Assembly: GCA_947425005.1 (NCBI GenBank)
Contig: CANDYP010000099.1
Location: 1 to 5,008, forward strand
Source of the DNA: Rickettsiales bacterium
GTDB lineage: Bacteria; Pseudomonadota; Alphaproteobacteria; Rickettsiales; UBA1997
Direction: 5' to 3'
Length of the DNA: 5,008 bases
This document shows positions 1 to 5,008 of the stretch, piece by piece. Made by a program: the position numbers and the translations under genes. Under the pieces are notes generated by a model. It worked only from the letters and a program-made list of their open reading frames with translations, was not told where the DNA came from and searched no databases. Every line of letters begins with the position of its first letter. Position 1 is the stretch's first letter.

Positions 1-5
1 GTTTC

Positions 6-65
6 TCGTCCCAAATTCAATCTAACTAAACTCAGTCCAACCAAACTCAAACCAACTAAATTTAT
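6..65. repeat. Degenerate 15-nt tandem repeat, about four units, upstream of the first gene
   Basis: Four consecutive 15-nt blocks line up without gaps: tcgtcccaaattcaa, tctaactaaactcag, tccaaccaaactcaa and accaactaaatttat. Columns 2, 6, 8, 9, 10, 12 and 14 are identical in all four. The stretch has almost no G on the plus strand. Because 15 is a multiple of three, the reading frame that continues into the first gene stays open from position 1, giving a five-residue periodicity (LTKLS, PTKLK, PTKF). Plus frames 2 and 3 have TAA stops at 23-25 and 27-29, so an upstream gene could end there. A related string, tctaacatctaaactcaaa, lies just before the isomerase gene at 2032-2050. Function is unknown; it may be leader DNA or the remnant of a coding repeat. 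Confidence 0.5.
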
Positions 66-1116
66 GAAACTCCGACACCTACTCTTTCTCCTACTGACCA
101 CCTCCTGCGCCACCACCATCAAAGACTTCGACAACTACCAAAAACAATTTTTGTCAAAAACCAAATTCATGCCGAGCCCGGAAAATATCGCCGGCAAGAC
201 ACCAAAAATTGTGGTTTTTGCTTTGGATGAAAATAACAACGAAATCGCAACCCAATCTGGCATCGGCAATTCTTTGGCCAACAATGTTGAAAATATTTTA
301 AGCAAAAATCGTCTCGGCGAAATCGTCGACCGCAAGGCCGCCAATAAATTACAAAAAGAAATTTCCCTCTCCGAGATGAACAAAACCGGATCTTACAAAG
401 GTCCTGCGGTTGCTGATTACGCGATTTCCGGCTCAGTTTCCAATGCCGGCTTCACCAGCAAATATTCAAATGGCTCAACTTATTTTAACCCGCAAACCAA
501 GCAGTTAGTTTCAGTGCCGCCAAAATACACCTACTCTTCCGACGTTGCCGGCAATCTTAAAATTTACGAATTACCTTCTTTGACCGTTGCAGAATCAGTA
601 GAATTCTCCGCCAAAAAAAGCCGCTCTGAGGCCGTGCAACAAGAGGGTGGATTCGCTTTGGGCGGCATTCAACTCGGCGGTAAAAAAGTTGACGGCAGTA
701 AACGTGATGACAGCTTGGTGCGCAGAGCCGGCGAAGACGCCATCACCGATATCGAAGTCGAAATCAAAAATTTCTTCGCCAAAAAAGGCTACATTTTGGA
801 AAAGCGTATTTGGGAAAATAAAGCTATTTTCAAAATCTCTCTGGGATCGCAAGACGGCATTAAGCAAGACGACAAATTTGAAGTGAGCGGTCAGTACGAC
901 AATGAAAATGCCCTGACTGGCCAGGTAGAAGTTGAGCGCCGCATCATCACTACCGGCACGGTTTCCGACTTGATCGATCCCAAAACTTCTTGGGTCGTAA
1001 TTGACGACGCCAAAAAAGTTGACGCGATTAGGTTGGGCGACACCGTGAAAATGAAATACAAAAAAAGTCGTTTTGCCGGAGTTGGCAAAATGGCCACTTC
1101 GATGCTTGAACAATAA
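64..1116 (+). CDS. Putative outer-membrane lipoprotein with CsgG/LpoB-like and FlgT-C-like regions
   Basis: This is a 350-residue protein with a short lipoprotein-type signal: K2 and R4, a leucine-rich core at 5-11, then T12-T13-S14-C15. The -3 position is Thr, so the lipobox is not ideal. Ala after the Cys would fit outer-membrane sorting by the Lol rules. Residues about 45-130 resemble the CsgG/LpoB/TolB-like fold: a strand KIVVFAL, a helix SGIGNSLANNVENILSKN, EIVDR, then ADYAISGSVS. A glycine-rich loop with three GG pairs follows at 195-206. Residues about 247-333 (KAIFKISLGSQDGIKQDDKF, later RLGDTVK) resemble the FlgT C-terminal type of small beta domain. The CsgG-like call is by pattern only, so a role in envelope assembly or secretion is inference. 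The start at 64 is chosen because it places the signal peptide, although the frame is open further upstream. No Shine-Dalgarno is visible. The next gene starts 12 bp downstream. Confidence 0.72.
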   Translation: MKLRHLLFLLLTTSCATTIKDFDNYQKQFLSKTKFMPSPENIAGKTPKIVVFALDENNNEIATQSGIGNSLANNVENILSKNRLGEIVDRKAANKLQKEISLSEMNKTGSYKGPAVADYAISGSVSNAGFTSKYSNGSTYFNPQTKQLVSVPPKYTYSSDVAGNLKIYELPSLTVAESVEFSAKKSRSEAVQQEGGFALGGIQLGGKKVDGSKRDDSLVRRAGEDAITDIEVEIKNFFAKKGYILEKRIWENKAIFKISLGSQDGIKQDDKFEVSGQYDNENALTGQVEVERRIITTGTVSDLIDPKTSWVVIDDAKKVDAIRLGDTVKMKYKKSRFAGVGKMATSMLEQ

Positions 1117-1128
1117 ATAAATCAAAAA

Positions 1129-1992
1129 ATGCAATTCAAAAACAACATCCGCGAACTCTCCGATCTTTACGAATATTTTGTCTTCGACGTTTGGGGTGTG
1201 ATCCACGACGGCAGCGCTGCATACCCCGGAGTTGTTGAAGCCATCAAGTTTCTGCGTGCTCAAAATAAAAAAATTTGTTTCCTTTCCAATGCCCCACGCC
1301 GCTCTAACAAAGTCGCCACCGTACTCGAAAAATTCGGCATCACTTCTGATCTTTACGATTTTATTTTGACTTCCGGCGAGGCCACCTACCTTGATTTCGA
1401 GAAAAACCAAAAAAATAATTTCACTAATTTTGGCCGTAATTATTTCTACATCGGACCAGAAAAAGACATCGATTTGCTAAACGGCCTTGATTACAAAATG
1501 GTCACCGACGCAAGCGCTGCAAATATCGCGATCACCACCGGATTTGATGGCGACTCTTCAATTTTAGAAGAAAAAATGCCGCAACTTCGCGAAGCTAAAA
1601 AATTCAATCTGCCTTTAGTCTGCGTCAATCCTGATCTGATCGTAGTTAAGCAAAATGGTTCGGAATTAATTTGCGCCGGCGCTTTAGCTTTCGAGTACGA
1701 AAAAATGTCGGGCGAAGTAATCTATTACGGCAAACCTTTTGCATCTGTTTACAAAATGGTTTGTGAACTTTTTGGAGGCGCCGATACTTCGAAAATGCTT
1801 GCTGTAGGGGATGGAATGGAGACTGACATCAAAGGCGCTACAGATTTTATGATTGATTGCGCTTTGGTTACCGGGGGAATTTTATCAAATAAACTCGGGG
1901 TCAAATACGGACAACTGGCCGACAAAAATAAACTTGAAATGGTTTGCAAAAACTACCACTTCCTCCCAAAATTCGTCATCCCTGGTTTGTAA
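1129..1992 (+). CDS. HAD-superfamily class IIA hydrolase (TIGR01459-like)
   Basis: This 287-residue cytoplasmic protein belongs to the HAD phosphatases with a type IIA cap, the group that includes NagD and phosphoglycolate/4-nitrophenyl phosphatases. Motif I is FVFDVWGVIHDG (17-28), with D20 as the expected nucleophile. Motif II is FLSNAPRRS, with S53-N54. The motif III lysine is K202 in YYGKPF. Motif IV is VGDGMETDIKGA, with D228 and D233. The cap lies between motifs II and III. The usual second Asp of motif I (DxD) is Trp22. The DVWGVxHDG form is, from family knowledge, typical of a mainly alphaproteobacterial subfamily of proteins under 300 residues, and this protein fits that length. The substrate is not known. 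It starts 12 bp after the lipoprotein gene behind an A-rich leader (aaatcaaaaa) with no Shine-Dalgarno, and it may be cotranscribed with that gene. Confidence 0.9.
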   Translation: MQFKNNIRELSDLYEYFVFDVWGVIHDGSAAYPGVVEAIKFLRAQNKKICFLSNAPRRSNKVATVLEKFGITSDLYDFILTSGEATYLDFEKNQKNNFTNFGRNYFYIGPEKDIDLLNGLDYKMVTDASAANIAITTGFDGDSSILEEKMPQLREAKKFNLPLVCVNPDLIVVKQNGSELICAGALAFEYEKMSGEVIYYGKPFASVYKMVCELFGGADTSKMLAVGDGMETDIKGATDFMIDCALVTGGILSNKLGVKYGQLADKNKLEMVCKNYHFLPKFVIPGL

Positions 1993-1995
1993 ATT

Positions 1996-2033
1996 TTAAG
2001 AACCGGTTCTAAGAACCTGTCCTAAGGCTTGTC
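1996..2033. repeat. Degenerate 13-nt tandem repeat containing a 12-bp palindrome
   Basis: The 63-bp gap before the isomerase gene holds three similar blocks: ttaagaaccggtt (1996-2008), ctaagaacctgtc (2009-2021) and ctaaggcttgtc (2022-2033, one base shorter). Two shorter echoes follow, taacatc and taaactc (2034-2047). The first two blocks share the 8-mer taagaacc. The junction creates a perfect palindrome, agaaccggttct, at 1999-2010. With no loop it is better read as a possible protein-binding dyad than as a terminator, and no T-tract follows it. No convincing -35/-10 pair was found. A promoter or operator for the downstream genes is possible but unproven. Confidence 0.45.
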
Positions 2034-2055
2034 TAACATCTAAACTCAAAAAAAT

Positions 2056-3153
2056 ATGTACTACCCATCGAGAAGAAGAAAATCAAAAAAGCTATTCATC
2101 TTAGCTACAGTAGTTGCCGCATCAATCTTCGCCGGCGCTTTCTTTTTAATCAAAAATTCATCTAGCGACGAAGTTGTAGCCAAAATTAACGGCCACAAAA
2201 TTTTTAAATCCGAAATCGAAACTAAATTACGCGACGTTTTTAGCGGCCAAGATCAAAACGCCAAATCTCCTGAAGTAGAAAAATTACCAAAAGAAGTAAT
2301 CGAAATTCTAGCAAAAGAAGTTTACCTCGAAAAAGAATTAACCAAGCAAGCGCTTAAGTCTGACGCGGTTAAAACTGAAGAAGTAAAAAATAAAATTATC
2401 GATTCTAAAAATAAAATCATCCGCCAAGCCTACGTTGATTCAGTCCTCCAAAAAGAAATTACCAGCGACAAAATTAACAACAAATATCTTGAGCTAAGCA
2501 AAGAATTGGAAGGCAAAAAAGAATATTCAATTTCTCACATCGTAGTCAAAACCAAGGAAGAAGCTGAGAAAATTTTGAAAGAATTGAAATCTAAAAAAAG
2601 CGACAAAAATAAATTTGCTGAACTTGCCAAAAAATATTCAATCGACCAGGAAAGCGCCCCGAAAGGCGGCGATCTTGATTACATCTTGGAAGACAGCATG
2701 ATTAAAGAAATTGCTGCAGCGGTTTCTTCTCTGCAAAAAAATGAAGTTTCTCAACCAGTTGAAACTAAATTCGGCTGGCATTTGGTAAAAATTGCCGACA
2801 TCAGAGAAGCTAAGCCTTTGTCATTCGAGGCGGTTAAAGACAATATCAAAGATCAATTGATCCAAGAAAAAGTTAATGAACTTAACAACAAAATCCTGAA
2901 CAACGCCAAGATCCAAATCCTGATCCAGCTGCAGGATATTGAAAAATCTAAAGCCCCAAAAAATGTTGAGCCGAGCGCCCCAACCGAGGCAGAAACTCCC
3001 GCTCAAGCTATTCCTGAAAATGCACAACCTGCCGCTGAGCCAGAAGTGACGACAAATTCAGAAACTGAAAAACAAGTCGAATCCGACACAACTAAGTCAA
3101 ACCAAAAAGCAGATGCGCCAGCCAAGAAGCACGAATCGAAATCAAAAAGATAA
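2056..3153 (+). CDS. Membrane-anchored parvulin-type peptidyl-prolyl cis-trans isomerase (SurA/PpiD/PrsA-like)
   Basis: This is a 365-residue foldase predicted to be tethered in the inner membrane with its catalytic part in the periplasm. It has a very basic N-terminus (RRRKSKK, 6-12), then one hydrophobic segment at 13-32 without a clear signal peptidase site or lipobox, so it is probably a signal anchor. A SurA-N-like chaperone region follows (VVAKINGHKIFKSEIETKL at 40-58, then helices to about 155). The parvulin domain spans about 157-247: YSISHIVVKT with H161, then KYSIDQESAPKGGDLDYI, then KFGWHLVKI with H242. These are the standard motif blocks of the fold. Residues about 297-365 form a low-complexity tail rich in Pro, Ala, Glu, Gln and Lys that ends in KSKR and looks disordered. 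Its last 41 bp overlap the rlmB start. The start follows an A7 tract with no Shine-Dalgarno. Confidence 0.9.
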   Translation: MYYPSRRRKSKKLFILATVVAASIFAGAFFLIKNSSSDEVVAKINGHKIFKSEIETKLRDVFSGQDQNAKSPEVEKLPKEVIEILAKEVYLEKELTKQALKSDAVKTEEVKNKIIDSKNKIIRQAYVDSVLQKEITSDKINNKYLELSKELEGKKEYSISHIVVKTKEEAEKILKELKSKKSDKNKFAELAKKYSIDQESAPKGGDLDYILEDSMIKEIAAAVSSLQKNEVSQPVETKFGWHLVKIADIREAKPLSFEAVKDNIKDQLIQEKVNELNNKILNNAKIQILIQLQDIEKSKAPKNVEPSAPTEAETPAQAIPENAQPAAEPEVTTNSETEKQVESDTTKSNQKADAPAKKHESKSKR

Positions 3154-3964
3154 TCACAAATCAGATCATTTTTCTGCTAGCCAAAAAATTAGGGTCCGTC
3201 CTCAGGTTTTGAAGACGGACCCTAATCAAATCTGGCTCTACGGCAAACATTCGGTCTTTAGTGCGCTACAAAAAAAACGCCGCAAAATTTTCCAAATCCT
3301 GGCTACAAAAAATACCGCCGCTGAGCTAGAAAAGTTTCTACAACAACACAATCTCTCCCATTTAGAAAGCCTCATTAAGCTAGTCGACAACGACTACATT
3401 AATTCTTTGGTAGGTCGCGACCAAATCCATCAAGGCATTGCCGCCAGCTCTTCGCGCTTACCAATAAAAAGTCAAAATGACCTTTTGGAAGAACTCTCCA
3501 AATTAGAAAAATCTCAACGACCTACTCTAATTTTACTCGACCAACTTTCTGATCCACAAAATATCGGCGCCATTATTCGCAGCGCTGTCAGCTTCGGCGT
3601 CAAAAAAATAATTTTCTGCGAACATAACGCGCCACGCGAAAGCGCTACAATGTGCAAGTCTGCGGCTGGCACAATTGAAATGGTCGACTTAATTGTGGTG
3701 GTGAATTTCAGCAATTTACTCGAGCGCTTAAAAAAGCTGGGCTATTGGTGCATCGGTCTTGACGGCACTTCTACAACTTTTGTTAGTGAAATAAAAAGCT
3801 ACGACAATGTGGCTTTGGTGGTTGGCTCAGAAGGCGACGGCATCCGAGAATTAGTGAAAAAAAATTGCGACGTCCTTGCAAAAATAAAAATTGACCCAAG
3901 CGTGGAAAGCCTGAACGCATCAGTTGCCACATCGATTGCGCTTTACGAATTATCCAAAAAATAA
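3113..3964 (+). CDS. rlmB: 23S rRNA (guanosine-2'-O-)-methyltransferase RlmB (SpoU/TrmH family)
   Basis: This 283-residue SPOUT methyltransferase probably uses SAM to methylate the 2'-OH of the 23S rRNA guanosine equivalent to E. coli G2251. An L30e-like substrate-binding domain starts at WLYGKHSVFSAL (41-52) and runs to about 118, which favours RlmB over TrmH or TrmL. The knotted catalytic domain shows SpoU motif 1 (DPQNIGAIIRSA, with N150 and R156), motif 2 (LVVGSEGDGI, with E240) and motif 3 (SVESLNASVATSIALYEL, with S266, N268 and S270). Residues 1-40 are a basic, Asn/Gln-rich extension and contain a 13-bp inverted repeat. ATG 3113 is the only ATG before the core, which forces a 41-bp overlap with the isomerase gene; TTG at 3209 is a less likely alternative. 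The stop is 1 bp before the nadK start. Confidence 0.93.
   Translation: MRQPRSTNRNQKDNHKSDHFSASQKIRVRPQVLKTDPNQIWLYGKHSVFSALQKKRRKIFQILATKNTAAELEKFLQQHNLSHLESLIKLVDNDYINSLVGRDQIHQGIAASSSRLPIKSQNDLLEELSKLEKSQRPTLILLDQLSDPQNIGAIIRSAVSFGVKKIIFCEHNAPRESATMCKSAAGTIEMVDLIVVVNFSNLLERLKKLGYWCIGLDGTSTTFVSEIKSYDNVALVVGSEGDGIRELVKKNCDVLAKIKIDPSVESLNASVATSIALYELSKK
3188..3226 (-). terminator. Perfect 13-bp inverted repeat with a minus-strand T-tract, inside the rlmB 5' region
   Basis: The arms attagggtccgtc (3188-3200) and gacggaccctaat (3214-3226) are exact reverse complements around a 13-nt spacer. After one mismatch the stem can continue with three more pairs (tca 3202-3204 with tga 3210-3212). On the plus strand, A6 (3183-3188) precedes the hairpin and no T-run follows. 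Read on the minus strand, the hairpin is followed at once by TTTTTT, which is the intrinsic-terminator arrangement for antisense transcription. It lies inside the rlmB reading frame and encodes about residues 26-38. It could instead be a small dispersed palindromic repeat, or an RNA structure that affects rlmB translation. The inverted repeat is certain; its function is not. Confidence 0.45.
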
Positions 3965-3965
3965 A

Positions 3966-4754
3966 ATGAATCAAAAAATCGCCGTCATCGCTGCCAAAGA
4001 TAACCAGAAAGCTCTTGAGAGAAAAAACTCTCTCGTCAAAAAATATCACTTCACTGACCTTTCCCTGGATCACAAAAATATTTCCGGAATTGATTTAGTC
4101 GTGGCCATCGGTGGCGATGGTCTGATGCTGCATCTTCTACACGAATATGAACCAGCCCGCGTGCCAGTTTATGGCATCAATTGCGGCACCGTCGGATTTT
4201 TAATGAACTCCTTTCACGAAGAAAATTTTTTAGAAAGTCTAAAAAAAGCGAAAGAATCTAAACTTTACCCGCTACGAATGAACGTCACTGACGTGAATGA
4301 AAAAACTTACAGCCACATTGCAATCAACGAAATAGCGCTTCTACGCCAATCAAGCCAAGTCGCAAAAATCAAAATCGAAATTAATGGACAGGAAAGAATC
4401 AGTTCACTCGCCGCTGACGGAGTTTTGGTTGCTACCCCAGCCGGAAGCACGGCCTACAACCTTTCTGCCGGTGGTCCCATCATTCCATTCAGCTCCGAAA
4501 TTCTTGCCCTCACCCCCATCAGCCCTTTCCGCCCCAGAAATTGGAACGGCGCACTTTTGCCCGCTAACAGTAAAATTAAATTAGAAGTTCTAAACGCCAC
4601 TTCACGTCCGGTCAGCGCCACCGCTGACTTCAACTGCGTTCAAAATGTTAAAGAAGTGTTAATCTTTGAAGACCACACAGCCGCTTTCCAAATTCTTTTC
4701 GATCCAAATCACTCGTTGGAAGAAAGAATTATTCGCGAGCAATTCACGAATTAG
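3966..4754 (+). CDS. nadK: NAD kinase (ATP-NAD kinase)
   Basis: This 262-residue cytoplasmic enzyme phosphorylates NAD to NADP using ATP (polyphosphate use cannot be judged). Diagnostic blocks in order are VVAIGGDGLML (the GGDG at 49-52, with D51 as the catalytic Asp), VYGINCGTVGFLMN (68-81), NE at 121-122, and DGVLVATPAGSTAYNLSAGGP (151-171) for NAD binding. Then come LTPISPFRPRNW and, at the C-terminus, LFDPNHSLEERIIREQF, both typical of alphaproteobacterial NadK. The start is placed at ATG 3966, giving MNQKIAVIAAK directly before the first Rossmann-like strand. An in-frame ATG at 3924 lies inside rlmB and would add 14 residues that do not resemble the family. The gap to the rlmB stop is one base, so translational coupling is likely. 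It ends 39 bp before the convergent HAD gene. Confidence 0.95.
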   Translation: MNQKIAVIAAKDNQKALERKNSLVKKYHFTDLSLDHKNISGIDLVVAIGGDGLMLHLLHEYEPARVPVYGINCGTVGFLMNSFHEENFLESLKKAKESKLYPLRMNVTDVNEKTYSHIAINEIALLRQSSQVAKIKIEINGQERISSLAADGVLVATPAGSTAYNLSAGGPIIPFSSEILALTPISPFRPRNWNGALLPANSKIKLEVLNATSRPVSATADFNCVQNVKEVLIFEDHTAAFQILFDPNHSLEERIIREQFTN

Positions 4755-4793
4755 GCTAAATTGACGGTTCACACAACATCACTCAACAAAGCG

Positions 4794-5008
4794 CTAACTA
4801 AACGAATCAAGCACATCAACCAAAGCCTGATGATCAAAATAAACCGGCAAAGCGCCTTGATTATTTCTTCCCTCAGCCAGAATTTTTTCAGAAATCGTTT
4901 TAGAAACTAGATGAGTTGGATGACCGTAAACAATCGGTCTGCAGCCAGTATTGTAAGCACAATCCACGTCAGCAATCGTATCGCCCACGAACCAGATTTC
5001 ATCTTTGG
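4794..5008 (-). CDS. HAD-family phosphatase (Gph-like), C-terminal part only
   Basis: The last 70 residues are visible, and the 5' end lies beyond the right edge of the window. The frame reads KDEIWFVGDTIADVDCAYNTGC at the start, which is HAD motif IV with the acidic metal-binding pair in GDTIADVD. It continues PIVYGHPT, as in phosphoglycolate-phosphatase-like HAD hydrolases, and ends DVLDSFS with TAG at 4796-4794. A GTG at 4988-4986 lies within motif IV and is not the true start; the open frame continues to the edge. Motifs I to III are outside the window, so substrate class and intactness cannot be judged. The gene converges on nadK with 39 bp between the stops and no obvious shared terminator. 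Confidence 0.85.
   Translation of the reverse strand, partial: KDEIWFVGDTIADVDCAYNTGCRPIVYGHPTHLVSKTISEKILAEGRNNQGALPVYFDHQALVDVLDSFS

Noticed and set aside
595..1410. Long open frame on the minus strand (271 codons) spanning the lipoprotein/HAD-IIA junction
   Set aside because: It lies antisense to two well-supported genes, shows no recognisable domain, and is very rich in Phe and Val (FFxxxVNFF-like strings), which is what the reverse of Lys/Glu/Asn-rich coding DNA gives.
3924..3965. Upstream in-frame ATG that would extend NadK by 14 residues
   Set aside because: The added residues are encoded inside the conserved rlmB C-terminus and do not resemble NadK N-termini. ATG 3966 sits immediately before the first conserved strand.
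4017..4032. Short inverted repeat gagag / ctctc with an A6 loop near the start of nadK
   Set aside because: Only five base pairs inside conserved coding sequence, with no T-tract after it; expected by chance.
4755..4793. Possible bidirectional terminator between the convergent nadK and HAD genes
   Set aside because: No stem of useful length and no T-tract could be found in these 39 bp on either strand.
64..5008. Possible UGA recoding, since all six visible stops are TAA or TAG
   Set aside because: No in-frame TGA occurs in any gene, tryptophan is encoded by TGG throughout, and six stops are too few to infer a code change.
1..5008. A hidden mobile, defence or phage system
   Set aside because: All space is filled by recognisable core-type genes in compact order. 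No transposase, integrase, toxin-antitoxin, CRISPR or terminal inverted repeats were seen.

Overview
The window looks like ordinary chromosome from an AT-rich alphaproteobacterium, possibly of a Rickettsiales- or Holosporales-like lineage. By eye the GC content is about 40%. Three things point to this: a HAD class IIA protein of the mainly alphaproteobacterial 'DVWGVxHDG' type; an NAD kinase whose C-terminal half has the alphaproteobacterial signature (LTPISPFRPR, FDPNHSLEERI); and a Gph-like HAD phosphatase on the other strand. Placement at order level is an inference.

Layout. Five genes run on the plus strand: a CsgG/FlgT-like lipoprotein (64-1116), a HAD-IIA hydrolase (1129-1992), a membrane-anchored parvulin-type peptidyl-prolyl isomerase (2056-3153), rlmB (3113-3964) and nadK (3966-4754). 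They are tightly packed. The gaps are 12 bp, 63 bp, a 41-bp overlap and 1 bp, so the last three genes at least probably share a transcript. A convergent minus-strand gene, the C-terminal end of a HAD phosphatase (4794-5008), begins outside the window. No gap exceeds 300 bp, and only 1-63 and 1993-2055 are appreciable non-coding stretches. Both carry degenerate short-period tandem repeats. The 39-bp gap at 4755-4793 between the convergent genes shows no clear hairpin terminator.

Function. The genes do not form one obvious pathway. Two are envelope proteins (lipoprotein, periplasmic foldase). One modifies 23S rRNA, one makes NADP, and two are HAD phosphatases of unknown substrate. None of the five complete genes has a recognisable Shine-Dalgarno sequence; four of them start just after an A-rich leader.

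The most notable non-genic signal is a perfect 13-bp inverted repeat (3188-3226) inside the 5' end of rlmB. It has a T6 tract on its minus-strand side, so it would act as an intrinsic terminator for antisense transcription, or may be a small palindromic repeat carried in frame. I see no mobile element, CRISPR, defence system or other clearly new system here.
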